A DNA stretch of 53,085 nt, taken from the NCBI GenBank assembly GCA_937880175.1, contig CALFLO010000008.1:1-53085 (forward strand). The letters are read 5' to 3'. Both the position numbers and the translations under genes were made by a program. How positions within the stretch are numbered: position 1 is the stretch's first letter; each line of letters begins with the position of its first letter. The stretch is from an uncultured Gluconobacter sp. (GTDB taxonomy: Bacteria; Pseudomonadota; Alphaproteobacteria; Acetobacterales; Acetobacteraceae). This document shows positions 42,970-51,955 of this stretch, piece by piece. Below the pieces are notes generated by a model that was not told the DNA's origin, did no database searches, and saw nothing but the letters and a program-made list of their open reading frames with translations.

Positions 42970-45522
42970 ATGACTGACGATACCAAGCCGAAAACCCGCC
43001 GCCGCACGAAGAAAACGGATGACGTTGCCGTCGCCGAGAAGCCCGTTGCGGCTCCGAAAAAAGCTGCCCGCAAGCCGCGCAAAGCTGCCGCCGCACCGGT
43101 TGTCGAGACCGTGCAGGAGCCTGTGCGTCATGACGTAATGGCCGTTCTGCCGCTGCGCAACATCGTTGTGTTCCCGCATATGATCGTGCCGCTGTTCGTC
43201 GGGCGTGAGAAGTCGGTGAAGGCGCTGGAGACCGTGACGCGCGAAAGCAAGCAGATCCTGCTTGTCGCGCAGAAAGATGTCTCGCTGGACGACCCGTCGG
43301 TAGACGACATCTACCGCTACGGTACCGTTTCGACGATCCTCCAGTTGCTGAAGCTGCCGGACGGGACCGTGAAGGTTCTGGTCGAGGGAACGCGTCGTGT
43401 GCATATCACGCGCCTGTTCGATGTGGACGGCCATTTTGAGGCCGAGATCGAGGAAATTCCTGAAGAGGCCGTGGATGCCGCTCCGGGAAGCGAAATCGAG
43501 GCGCTGAGCCGTTCGACGGTTTCGCAGTTCGAGCAGTATATCAAGCTCAACAAGAAGATCCCGCCGGAGGTCATGGTCTCGATCAACCAGATCGAGGGTA
43601 TTTCCAAGCTTGCCGATACGATTGCGAGCCATCTGAACCTCAAGATTTCCGAAAAACAGGAAATCCTGGAGACAGCATCGGCGGCCCGTCGTCTGGAGCA
43701 GGTCTTTGCCCATATCGAGACGGAAATCGGCGTCCTTCAGGTCGAAAAGCGCATCCGTAACCGCGTGAAGCGGCAGATGGAGAAGACCCAGCGCGAGTAC
43801 TACCTCAACGAGCAGCTCAAGGCGATCCAGAAGGAGCTTGGTGAGGGCGAAGACGGCAAGGACGAGAACTCCGAGCTTGAAGAGAAGATCAACAAGACCC
43901 GCCTAAGCCGTGAGGCTAAGGAAAAGGCCCATGCCGAGCTGAAGAAACTGCGTGGCATGAGCCCGATGTCGGCCGAGAGCACGGTTGTGCGCAACTATCT
44001 CGATTGGCTGCTGGGTATCCCCTGGAAGAAGCGCTCCAAGATCACGCGCGAGTTCCAGCAGGCCGAGGATGTTCTTGAAGCCGAGCATTACGGTCTGGAA
44101 AAGGTCAAGGAGCGGATCCTTGAGTATCTGGCTGTGCAGACGCGCTCGCAGAAGCTCAAGGGGCCGATCCTGTGCCTTGTCGGGCCTCCGGGCGTGGGCA
44201 AGACCTCTCTGGCGCGCTCCATCGCCAAGGCTACAGGCCGGAATTACATCCGCATGTCGCTGGGCGGTGTGCGCGATGAGTCCGAAATCCGTGGCCACCG
44301 CCGGACTTATATCGGCTCCATGCCGGGCAAGATCATTCAGGGCATGAAAAAAGCGCGGACATCCAACCCGCTGTTCCTGCTTGATGAGATCGACAAGCTC
44401 GGGGCCGACTGGCGCGGTGATCCGTCGTCTGCGCTGCTCGAAGTGCTGGACCCGGAGCAGAACGCTACTTTCGCCGATCATTATCTGGAAGTGGATTATG
44501 ATCTGTCAGATGTGATGTTTGTCACGACCGCCAACAGCCTCAACATGCCCCAGCCGCTGCTGGACCGCATGGAGATCATCAATCTGTCGGGCTACACAGA
44601 AGACGAAAAGGTGCAGATTGCGCGCCGCCATCTTCTGGGCAAGCAGGCGGAAGCCCATAATCTCAAGCCGGATGAGTGGACCGTTACGGACGACACGATC
44701 CGCGAACTGATCCGGGCCTATACCCGTGAGGCGGGTGTCCGTAATCTTGAGCGTGAACTGGCCAAGCTCGCGCGCAAGACGGTCAAGGAAATCATCACGA
44801 CGGGCGTGAAGCACGTTGAGATCACGCCGGAAAACCTTGAAAAATATGCGGGTATCCGTCGCTTCCGTCATGGTGAGACCGAGACGGAAGATATGGTCGG
44901 CGTGGTGACGGGTCTGGCCTGGACACAGGTCGGCGGTGAGATCCTGACGATCGAGAGCGTGATGGTTCCGGGCAAGGGGCAGGTCAAGCAGACCGGCAAG
45001 CTCGGCGAAGTCATGCAGGAAAGCATCTCGGCCGCGCTGTCCTATGTCCGCTCCCGGGCGCAGGATTTCGGGATCCGTCCGCCGCTCTTCGAGAAGCGGG
45101 ACATCCATATCCATCTTCCCGAAGGGGCGACGCCCAAGGATGGCCCATCCGCCGGTATTGCGCTTGCGACGTCTCTGGTGAGCATCATGACCCAGATTCC
45201 CATCCGCAAGGATGTGGCCATGACGGGTGAGATTACCCTGCGTGGGCGTGTTCTGGAGATCGGGGGGCTCAAGGAGAAGCTGCTGGCGGCTCTGCGCGCT
45301 GGCATCAAGACGGTGCTGATTCCCAAGGACAACGAGAAGGATCTTGCGGAAGTGCCGGACAATGTCCGTCACGCGCTCAAGATCATTCCCGTGAGCCATG
45401 TGGACGAGGTGCTCAAGATCGCCCTGACTCGTATGCCGGAAGCCATCGAATGGGATGAAAATGTCGATCCGATGGGTGAAATAACGGTGGATAAGGCGGC
45501 TCCGCAGGCACTTCCACACTGA
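42970..45522 (+). CDS. lon: Lon protease
   Basis: 850 residues. The first ~55 residues are a Lys/Arg/Ala-rich extension (KPKTRRRTKK, APKKAARKPRKAAAAP) before the Lon substrate-binding domain, which begins VLPLRNIVVFPHMIVPLFVG. The AAA+ module has GPPGVGKTSLA and FLLDEIDKLG. The protease domain has the Ser-Lys dyad Ser727 (PKDGPSAG) and Lys770 (GLKEK). Lon degrades damaged and regulatory proteins and binds DNA in many bacteria; the basic tail might add to that. The 152-base gap from clpX has only a GC-rich hairpin near 42,831-42,853 without a T-run. Confidence 0.96.
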   Translation: MTDDTKPKTRRRTKKTDDVAVAEKPVAAPKKAARKPRKAAAAPVVETVQEPVRHDVMAVLPLRNIVVFPHMIVPLFVGREKSVKALETVTRESKQILLVAQKDVSLDDPSVDDIYRYGTVSTILQLLKLPDGTVKVLVEGTRRVHITRLFDVDGHFEAEIEEIPEEAVDAAPGSEIEALSRSTVSQFEQYIKLNKKIPPEVMVSINQIEGISKLADTIASHLNLKISEKQEILETASAARRLEQVFAHIETEIGVLQVEKRIRNRVKRQMEKTQREYYLNEQLKAIQKELGEGEDGKDENSELEEKINKTRLSREAKEKAHAELKKLRGMSPMSAESTVVRNYLDWLLGIPWKKRSKITREFQQAEDVLEAEHYGLEKVKERILEYLAVQTRSQKLKGPILCLVGPPGVGKTSLARSIAKATGRNYIRMSLGGVRDESEIRGHRRTYIGSMPGKIIQGMKKARTSNPLFLLDEIDKLGADWRGDPSSALLEVLDPEQNATFADHYLEVDYDLSDVMFVTTANSLNMPQPLLDRMEIINLSGYTEDEKVQIARRHLLGKQAEAHNLKPDEWTVTDDTIRELIRAYTREAGVRNLERELAKLARKTVKEIITTGVKHVEITPENLEKYAGIRRFRHGETETEDMVGVVTGLAWTQVGGEILTIESVMVPGKGQVKQTGKLGEVMQESISAALSYVRSRAQDFGIRPPLFEKRDIHIHLPEGATPKDGPSAGIALATSLVSIMTQIPIRKDVAMTGEITLRGRVLEIGGLKEKLLAALRAGIKTVLIPKDNEKDLAEVPDNVRHALKIIPVSHVDEVLKIALTRMPEAIEWDENVDPMGEITVDKAAPQALPH

Positions 45523-45550
45523 CACTGACACGCTTCTGCGATTCTAGCAG

Positions 45551-45578
45551 TTGACGCGGGCAAAATCCGCTTCATAGT
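45551..45578 (+). promoter_or_regulatory. Candidate promoter of hup
   Basis: TTGACG (45,551-45,556), 16 bases, CATAGT (45,573-45,578), in the 141-base gap between lon and hup. The -35 matches the housekeeping consensus well and the -10 moderately. Confidence 0.45.
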
Positions 45579-45663
45579 GCGGCCGCAGATCGAACAAGGC
45601 GCCTGAGCCAGAAGGGACTCACCAGAGCCCGGCTCAGGCGCTCTAACACCAGAAAGGCACATC

Positions 45664-45948
45664 ATGGAGAAGCCCCTCAACAAGCAGGAACTGATCGCCG
45701 CCGTTGCAGACGCTGCCGATCTTCCGAAGGCCAAGGCCAGCGAAGTTGTCGATGCGGTGTTCAGCACGATCGAAGCGACGCTTGCCAAGAAGCAGGAAGT
45801 CCGCCTCGTCGGTTTCGGCAGCTTCGTGACTGCTACGCGTAAGGCCGCCAAGGGCCGCAACCCGCGTACGGGCGAAGAGATCGACATTCCGGCATCCACC
45901 TCTGTCCGCTTCAAGCCGGGCAAGGGTCTGAAGGACGCCGTGAGCTGA
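45664..45948 (+). CDS. hup: DNA-binding protein HU
   Basis: 94 residues. It starts MEKPLNKQELIAAVADAADL and contains EVRLVGFGSFVTATRKAAKGRNPRTG, the beta-arm that inserts in the minor groove. HU is an abundant nucleoid protein that bends DNA without sequence preference. It is the alphaproteobacterial neighbour of lon. The stop codon lies inside a small hairpin (GTGAGC...GCTCAC) and a second GC-rich hairpin follows (45,969-45,993), neither with a T-run. Confidence 0.95.
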   Translation: MEKPLNKQELIAAVADAADLPKAKASEVVDAVFSTIEATLAKKQEVRLVGFGSFVTATRKAAKGRNPRTGEEIDIPASTSVRFKPGKGLKDAVS

Positions 45949-45976
45949 AAAAGCTCACAAAACGGTTTCGGGTGGC

Positions 45977-46004
45977 TTTACCGCCATCCGGGACCGTGTA
46001 TATA
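45977..46004 (+). promoter_or_regulatory. Candidate promoter of tRNA-Val (and birA)
   Basis: TTTACC (45,977-45,982), 16 bases, TATATA (45,999-46,004), 20 bases upstream of the tRNA. It has the best -10 element seen in the window. Confidence 0.55.
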
Positions 46005-46023
46005 GACCGCATACACAGTCTGA

Positions 46024-46098
46024 GGGCGATTAGCTCAGCGGTAGAGCGTCTCGTTTACACCGAGAGGGTCGGCGGTTCAATCCCGTCATCGCCCACCA
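46024..46098 (+). tRNA. tRNA-Val (TAC)
   Basis: 75 nt with an encoded CCA. The acceptor stem GGGCGAT pairs with ATCGCCC. The anticodon stem TCTCG/CGAGA holds loop TTTACAC with anticodon TAC. The T arm has GGTTCAATCCC. birA starts only 19 bases after the CCA. In many alphaproteobacteria the nuo operon lies in this position. Confidence 0.97.
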
Positions 46099-46117
46099 TA
46101 AAGAACATCATGCTGTC

Positions 46118-46849
46118 ATGAACTGGCGTTTCGAATATCACGAAACGCTCGGGTCCACTTCCGATCTGTGCAAAACCAGAGCCGAAGCAGGCGAACCCGG
46201 ACATCTGGCCATTCAGGCCTTTTCCCAGACATCAGGGCGCGGCACGCGTGGACGGACCTGGAGCGATCCGGGTGGCAATCTTGCCATCTCGCTGCTGTTT
46301 CGTCCGGCTGATCCCACAGCCTTCATAGCGGCCCTTCCATTCGTGGTCGCGATTGCCCTTTTCGAGACCGCAACGCATTTCTGTCCGGCTGTCACAGGGC
46401 CGTCGCGCTTCATGCTGAAATGGCCCAACGATCTTCTGATGGACGGGCGGAAGATGGCGGGGGTGCTGATCGAGACGGGTGGCCCGCAGAACAGTCCCTG
46501 GGTCGTTGTGGGAATCGGTGCCAATCTGAAGCAGGCGCCTGAAATCCCCGGGCGTCTTCTGGCTGCCTTGGGTGAAGCCACTGATCCGCCCTCTGCGAAA
46601 GCTTTCGGAAAGGTGCTCGTGGCACGGATCGAGCAGTGGACCGCGCTTCAGGAGCGTGAAGGGTTCGCGCCAGTCCGGGCTGCGTGGCTTGCGCGGGCGC
46701 ACCCGGTTGGCTCCCCGCTTGCGGTTCAGCGTTGTGAAACCTATATTACAGGTTCATTTTCAGGGCTCGATGCGCAGGGACGCCTGCTGCTTGCCTTGCC
46801 TCACGGTGAAACCATTCCGGTTGTAACCGGCGATATCCTGCTGGACTGA
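46118..46849 (+). CDS. birA: Biotin-[acetyl-CoA-carboxylase] ligase
   Basis: 243 residues; the catalytic domain only, with no N-terminal DNA-binding domain, so it cannot act as a repressor as E. coli BirA does. The biotinyl-AMP site GRGTRGRTW, the KWPNDL motif and the GVLIETG strand are present, then a small C-terminal SH3-like domain. It attaches biotin to the carboxyl carrier protein of acetyl-CoA carboxylase. The start ATG overlaps a three-codon open frame (ATG CTG TCA TGA from 46,110), and no good ribosome binding site is seen. It probably shares a transcript with tRNA-Val. Confidence 0.92.
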   Translation: MNWRFEYHETLGSTSDLCKTRAEAGEPGHLAIQAFSQTSGRGTRGRTWSDPGGNLAISLLFRPADPTAFIAALPFVVAIALFETATHFCPAVTGPSRFMLKWPNDLLMDGRKMAGVLIETGGPQNSPWVVVGIGANLKQAPEIPGRLLAALGEATDPPSAKAFGKVLVARIEQWTALQEREGFAPVRAAWLARAHPVGSPLAVQRCETYITGSFSGLDAQGRLLLALPHGETIPVVTGDILLD

Positions 46850-46865
46850 AGGACCGGACCGCAAC

Positions 46866-47678
46866 GTGCTTCTCGTCATTGATGCTGGAAACACCAACAT
46901 CGTGTTCGCTGTACACGATGGAGAGTCGTGGCTGGGGCAGTGGCGTATCTCGACGAATGAAGCACGGACAGCGGACGAATATGCAGCCTGGCTTCTGACA
47001 CTTTTCGATCGGCTGGGTCTGGATGCCAAGGGCATCACGCGCGCCATCATCGGGACCGTCGTGCCTGTGGCGCTCTATGAACTGCGCCGTTTCTGTCGCG
47101 AATGGCTGGATGTCGTACCTCTTGTCGCCAATGCAAGGCTGGACTGGGGCATTGATGTTCTTGTCGATAATCCGAATGAACTTGGTGCGGACCGTCGTCT
47201 GAATGGTCTTGCGGGACGTGAGCTTTTTGGCGCGCCCCTGATCGTTGTCGATTTCGGAACCGCGACGACCTTCGATGTCGTCAACAGTGCAGGACAGTTC
47301 TGTGGCGGCGCGATTGCACCGGGTGTGAACCTGTCGATCGATGCGCTGCACCGCGCCGCAGCACGCCTGCCGCGGATGAGCATTGGTCGTCCCACAACCG
47401 CGATTGGCCGCAATACGAGCGTGGCCATGCGCTCGGGGCTGTTCTGGGGTTATGTGGGCCTCGTTGAGGGACTGATCCGCCGTATTTCCGATGAAATGGA
47501 CGCAACGCCGACTGTGATCGCAACAGGCGGTCTGGCTCCGCTGTTCTCTGAGGGAACGCCGCTTTTCGATGTGCTGGCGCCCGATCTGACGCTGGATGGT
47601 TTGCGCCTTCTGGCGGACCGCAATACGGGTCCGCCGCTTTCCTATTCCCCCGAACGCTTACAGGGCGTCGGGCAATGA
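46866..47678 (+). CDS. coaX: Type III pantothenate kinase
   Basis: 270 residues with a GTG start at 46,866; relatives begin the same way (MLLVIDAGNTNIVFAVHDG). ASKHA-fold elements: DAGNTN (phosphate 1), GADRRLNGLAG, VVDFGTATTFDVV (phosphate 2) and GGAIAPGVNLSIDAL, then ATGGLAPLF (adenosine). It catalyses the first step of coenzyme A synthesis and needs a monovalent cation. It follows birA by 16 bases, so biotin attachment and CoA synthesis genes are co-transcribed. Confidence 0.95.
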   Translation: MLLVIDAGNTNIVFAVHDGESWLGQWRISTNEARTADEYAAWLLTLFDRLGLDAKGITRAIIGTVVPVALYELRRFCREWLDVVPLVANARLDWGIDVLVDNPNELGADRRLNGLAGRELFGAPLIVVDFGTATTFDVVNSAGQFCGGAIAPGVNLSIDALHRAAARLPRMSIGRPTTAIGRNTSVAMRSGLFWGYVGLVEGLIRRISDEMDATPTVIATGGLAPLFSEGTPLFDVLAPDLTLDGLRLLADRNTGPPLSYSPERLQGVGQ

Positions 47679-47718
47679 ATATCACTCTTATTATGTGTCA
47701 TAACTGCAAGGAAACATC

Positions 47719-49377
47719 ATGACAGAAAAACCGGACGGTCTGTCCTTCCTGCCCTTGGGCGGGACGGGCGAGATCGGCATGAATTTCAATCTCTACTGCC
47801 TGACGAAGAATGGCCACGATACCTGGCTTGCCATCGACTGCGGCATCGGGTTCTCGGGCAACGATACGCCTGAAGCTGAAGTGCTGATGCCGGACCCGAC
47901 CTTCATCGCGGATCGTGCGCGGGACCTTTGCGGTCTGGTGATCACGCATGCGCATGAGGATCATCTGGGTGCGGTGGCGCATCTGTGGCCGTATCTGCGT
48001 TGCCCGGTCTACGCCACGCCGTTTGCTGCTGCCGTTCTGCGACGCAAGCTGCAGGAAGCGCATCTGAACAATCAGGTGAAGATCCACGTCATCCGCCCGG
48101 CTTCGCGTTTTGAAGTGGGGCCGTTCGATCTTCAGTTCGTTTCCGTAACGCATTCAGTAGCCGAGGCGCAGGCCGTGGCCCTGCGGACGCCACATGGTCT
48201 GATCGTGCATACGGGTGACTGGAAGCTCGACGAGAACCCGCTGGTTGGTCCGGTGACGGATCTCGAGACGTTCGGCAAGCTCGGCGACGAGGGCGTTCTG
48301 GCCATGGTCGGTGACAGCACGAATGTGCTCAAGCCGGGTAAGTCGGAATCCGAAGCCGATGTGCGCACGGGCCTGACGGAGCTGATCGCGGGGCTGGAAG
48401 GCCGGATTGCCGTGACGTGCTTTGCCAGTAACGTGGCGCGTGTCGAGAGCATCGCGAAAGCGGCCCAGGCCTCGGGTCGTGTGGTCATGATTGTCGGTCG
48501 TTCGCTGCGCAATCTTGAGACGGCAGCACGCGAGTGCGGATATTTCAAGGATCTGCCGCCGTTCCTGACCGAGCAGGATGCGCGGGACGTGGACGACGAC
48601 AACCTGCTGATGATCATCACAGGCAGTCAGGGCGAGCCGCGCTCGGCCCTGTCCCGGATTGCTTCGGACACGCATCCGAACATCGCCCTCGGTGAGGGGG
48701 ATACGGTGATTTACAGCTCGCGGATGATCCCGGGCAACGAGCAGGCCGTCATGGCCGTGCAGGACAACCTGTCGCGTCGTGGCGTGACGGTCCTGACGGA
48801 CAAGGACGCGAAAGTCCACACGTCGGGTCATGCGACCAGCGAAGACATTCGCACGCTGTACCGGATCGTCCGTCCGAAATACAGCATCCCGACCCATGGC
48901 GAATGGCGTCACCTGACAGCCCATGCCGCGCTGGCGCACGAGATGGGTTCGGAGCCGATCCTGCTGGAAGATGGCGATATCCTGAACCTGTTTCCGGGCG
49001 AAGTGAAGGTCGTGGATACCGCACCGACCGGGCGTCTGGCGCTGGACGGTGGTCGTCTGCTGCCAATGACGGGTGGTGTTCTCGCGGCACGTCGCAAGAT
49101 GCTGTTTAACGGGATCGTGCTGGCAAGCTTTGCCGTCGATGACGAAGGCTATGTCATCGGCGATCCGAAGATCAGCGCGCCGGGCCTGCTGGAATCGGAC
49201 GATCCGGAAAGCATCCGGATCCAGGAAGAGTTCGCTGATTCCATCGACCAGATCCCCGATGAACTGCGTCAGGACGATGCAGCGTTCCGGGATGCGGCCA
49301 AGACGGCCCTGCGCCGTGCTCTGGGGCGTAAGCTTCAGAAGCGTCCGCTCGTTGATGTCCACCTGCTGCGCGTCTGA
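47719..49377 (+). CDS. rnj: Ribonuclease J
   Basis: 552 residues. A metallo-beta-lactamase domain has the metal-binding THAHEDHLGA (His77, His79, Asp81, His82), then the beta-CASP insertion and KVHTSGHATSEDI with the conserved His, and a C-terminal domain. It is a 5'-3' exonuclease and endonuclease for mRNA turnover and rRNA maturation and is common in alphaproteobacteria. A short AT-rich gap of 40 bases separates it from coaX. No RNase E gene is present in the window. Confidence 0.95.
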   Translation: MTEKPDGLSFLPLGGTGEIGMNFNLYCLTKNGHDTWLAIDCGIGFSGNDTPEAEVLMPDPTFIADRARDLCGLVITHAHEDHLGAVAHLWPYLRCPVYATPFAAAVLRRKLQEAHLNNQVKIHVIRPASRFEVGPFDLQFVSVTHSVAEAQAVALRTPHGLIVHTGDWKLDENPLVGPVTDLETFGKLGDEGVLAMVGDSTNVLKPGKSESEADVRTGLTELIAGLEGRIAVTCFASNVARVESIAKAAQASGRVVMIVGRSLRNLETAARECGYFKDLPPFLTEQDARDVDDDNLLMIITGSQGEPRSALSRIASDTHPNIALGEGDTVIYSSRMIPGNEQAVMAVQDNLSRRGVTVLTDKDAKVHTSGHATSEDIRTLYRIVRPKYSIPTHGEWRHLTAHAALAHEMGSEPILLEDGDILNLFPGEVKVVDTAPTGRLALDGGRLLPMTGGVLAARRKMLFNGIVLASFAVDDEGYVIGDPKISAPGLLESDDPESIRIQEEFADSIDQIPDELRQDDAAFRDAAKTALRRALGRKLQKRPLVDVHLLRV

Positions 49378-49388
49378 GAGAAATACAC

Positions 49389-50705
49389 ATGCGTTTGACG
49401 AAAGCCTTCCAGCCGACGCTGAAGGAAGTTCCGGCCGAGGCGCAGATTGCGTCTCATCGCCTGATGCTGCGGGCCGGCCTTGTGCGCCAGACCTCTTCGG
49501 GCATTTATGCCTGGCTGCCGGCCGGGCTGCGGGTTCTGCGCAATATCGAGCAGATCGTTCGTGAAGAGCAGGACGCCATCGGGGCACAGGAAGTCCTGAT
49601 GCCGACGCTTCAGTCGGCGGAGCTGTGGCGCCGGTCGGGGCGTTATGACGCTTATGGTCCGGAAATGCTTCGGATTCAGGATCGTCATGGCCGTGATCTG
49701 CTCTACGGGCCGACGAACGAGGAAATGATCACGGATATCTTCGGATCATCCGTGAAGTCCTACAAGGAACTGCCCAAGGCGCTCTACCACATCCAGTGGA
49801 AGTTCCGTGACGAGGTGCGTCCCCGTTTCGGTGTGATGCGCGGGCGTGAGTTCCTGATGAAGGACGCGTATTCCTTCGATGCGTCTTATGAAGGTGCGGT
49901 TGCCAGCTATCGCCGGATGATGCTCTCCTATCTGCGCATCTTCCAGCGTCTGGGTGTGCGGGCCGTGCCGATGGTCGCCGATACCGGCCCGATCGGCGGG
50001 GATCTGAGCCACGAGTTCCTGGTGCTTGCCCCGACGGGTGAGAGCGGCGTGTTTTTCGACGCAGCGCTTGAAGAGCAGGACTGGCTGAGCCGTCCGGTCG
50101 ATTGTGATGACGCCGAGAGCCTTGCCACGTTCTTCTCGACCGTCACCGATCATTATGCGGCCACGGATGAGAAGCACGACGAGGCCGAGTGGGCCAAGGT
50201 TCCGGACGAGCGCAAGCGCGAAGGCCGTGGTATCGAGGTCGGCCACATCTTCTATTTCGGGACGAAATATACCGCGTCCATGGGGATCGAAGTGAGTGGT
50301 CCGGATGGTGCGCCGTTCCATCCGCACATGGGATCTTACGGTGTTGGCGTGTCGCGTCTCGTCGGTGCGATCATTGAGGCCTCGCATGATGACGCGGGCA
50401 TTATCTGGCCCGCATCCGTGGCTCCTTACCGGGCCGCGATCCTGAACCTCCGTCAGGGTGACGAAGCCTGCGATGCGATCTGTGACCGCATCTACGGGAC
50501 TGACCCGGAAAACATGCTGTACGACGACCGTTCCGAGCGTGCAGGCGTGAAGTTCAACGATGCGGATCTGATGGGGCATCCCTGGCAGATCATCGTTGGG
50601 CCGCGCGGAGCCAAGGAAGGCAAAGTCGAACTCAAGCAGCGCGCCACGGGCGAGCGGTTTGAGCTGTCGGTCGAGGATGCTCTGGCGAAAATCGGAGCCG
50701 CCTGA
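49389..50705 (+). CDS. proS: Prolyl-tRNA synthetase (short form)
   Basis: 438 residues. A class II synthetase: motif 1 region SSGIYAWLPAGLRVL, TNEEMITDIF, motif 2 FRDEVRPRFGVMRGREF and motif 3 GSYGVGVSRLVGAI, then the anticodon-binding domain. The ~180-residue editing insertion of bacterial ProS is missing, as is normal in alphaproteobacteria, so editing of Ala-tRNA-Pro may rely on separate proteins. Its stop overlaps the lolC start by one base. Confidence 0.95.
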   Translation: MRLTKAFQPTLKEVPAEAQIASHRLMLRAGLVRQTSSGIYAWLPAGLRVLRNIEQIVREEQDAIGAQEVLMPTLQSAELWRRSGRYDAYGPEMLRIQDRHGRDLLYGPTNEEMITDIFGSSVKSYKELPKALYHIQWKFRDEVRPRFGVMRGREFLMKDAYSFDASYEGAVASYRRMMLSYLRIFQRLGVRAVPMVADTGPIGGDLSHEFLVLAPTGESGVFFDAALEEQDWLSRPVDCDDAESLATFFSTVTDHYAATDEKHDEAEWAKVPDERKREGRGIEVGHIFYFGTKYTASMGIEVSGPDGAPFHPHMGSYGVGVSRLVGAIIEASHDDAGIIWPASVAPYRAAILNLRQGDEACDAICDRIYGTDPENMLYDDRSERAGVKFNDADLMGHPWQIIVGPRGAKEGKVELKQRATGERFELSVEDALAKIGAA

Positions 50706-51955
50706 TGTTCGGCCGCTTTGAGCGCATGGTGGCGGGGCGCTATCTCCGCGCCCGCCGTGGCGAACGTTTCGCCTCGATCATTGCCATATTTTCCCTGATC
50801 GGGATTGCGCTTGGAGTGGCGACGCTCATCATCGTTATGTCGGTGATGAACGGATTCAAGGCCGATCTGATGGGGCGCATCCTCGGGTTGCACGGTGATC
50901 TGACCGTGTACGGCTACGGGCGTCCCATTGAGGCTTACGAAAATGACGTGGCGGCGATCCGGCAGGTTCCCGGCGTAAAATCCGTCATTCCAATGGCGCA
51001 GGGGACTGTGCTGGTGGAGGCGGGGCGGTTCTCTTCGGGGGCGGAAATGCAGGGCGTGTCCCAGCAGTCTCTCCGGGACTGGACGGCGCTGAGCAGCGGG
51101 ATCATCGCCGGAAGTCTGAATGACTTTACCGGCGAGAATGCAGTTGCGATCGGCACCACGATGGCTGACCGGGCCGGGCTGACGATCGGCTCTCCGATCA
51201 CGCTGCTGTCTCCGGACGGGCAGGCGCCGCCGTTCGGGACGCTGCCGCGGGTCAAGACCTATCATGTGGCCGTCATTTTTGATGCCAACTGGAACGATTA
51301 TAATTCCAGCATCGTCCTGATGCCGCTGCCTGCCGCGCAGAAGTTCCTGATGCTCGGGACGTCTGCCGTGTCGCTCATTCAGGTTTCGACGGCCGATCCC
51401 TCCAATGTGCAGCCGACGCGCAAGGCCATTGCCGCACGTCTGGAAGATCCCCGCCTGCGGGTGCTGGACTGGACGCAGAGCGCGAACGGTTTTCTGGATG
51501 CGGTGACGGTCGAGCAGAACGTCATGTTCCTGATCCTGACGCTGATCATTCTCGTGGCGGCGTTTAATGTGATTTCCTCGCTCATCATGATGGTCAAGGA
51601 CAAGACACGGGATATCGCCGTGCTCCGGACGCTTGGAGCGAGCCGCGGGGCGATCATGCGGATTTTTCTCATGTGCGGTGCGTCTGTCGGTATTGTCGGG
51701 ACTGTTGCAGGCTCGGCGCTGGGGATTGCCTTTGCGCTGAACATCGAACGCATTCGCCAGTGGCTTCAGTCCCTGACAGGGACGAACCTGTTCAATCCTG
51801 AAGTCTATTTTCTGGAGCGTCTGCCAGCGAAGCTGGTGTGGTCTCAGGTCTGGGAAGTGATCGGAATGTCGCTGATCCTGTCGCTTCTGGCGACGCTGTA
51901 TCCCTCCTGGCGTGCGGCAAGAACCGATCCGATCGAGGCGCTGCGTCATGAATGA
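50705..51955 (+). CDS. lolC: Lipoprotein-releasing permease LolC/E
   Basis: 416 residues. An N-terminal membrane helix (about 20-45) is followed by a ~220-residue periplasmic domain and three C-terminal helices (about 275-300, 320-345 and 380-400). Hallmarks are RYLRARRGERFASIIAIFSLIGIALGVATLIIVMSVMNGF and the FtsX-like KDKTRDIAVLRTLGAS. It pulls mature lipoproteins from the inner membrane to start transport to the outer membrane. Only one LolC/E gene is present, so it may act as a homodimer, as in other bacteria with a single gene. It overlaps lolD by 8 bases. Confidence 0.92.
   Translation: MFGRFERMVAGRYLRARRGERFASIIAIFSLIGIALGVATLIIVMSVMNGFKADLMGRILGLHGDLTVYGYGRPIEAYENDVAAIRQVPGVKSVIPMAQGTVLVEAGRFSSGAEMQGVSQQSLRDWTALSSGIIAGSLNDFTGENAVAIGTTMADRAGLTIGSPITLLSPDGQAPPFGTLPRVKTYHVAVIFDANWNDYNSSIVLMPLPAAQKFLMLGTSAVSLIQVSTADPSNVQPTRKAIAARLEDPRLRVLDWTQSANGFLDAVTVEQNVMFLILTLIILVAAFNVISSLIMMVKDKTRDIAVLRTLGASRGAIMRIFLMCGASVGIVGTVAGSALGIAFALNIERIRQWLQSLTGTNLFNPEVYFLERLPAKLVWSQVWEVIGMSLILSLLATLYPSWRAARTDPIEALRHE

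Noticed and set aside
46099..46117. Remnants of nuo genes between tRNA-Val and birA
   Set aside because: The gap is only 19 bases and holds no recognisable coding remnant, so the absence can be stated but not traced in sequence.
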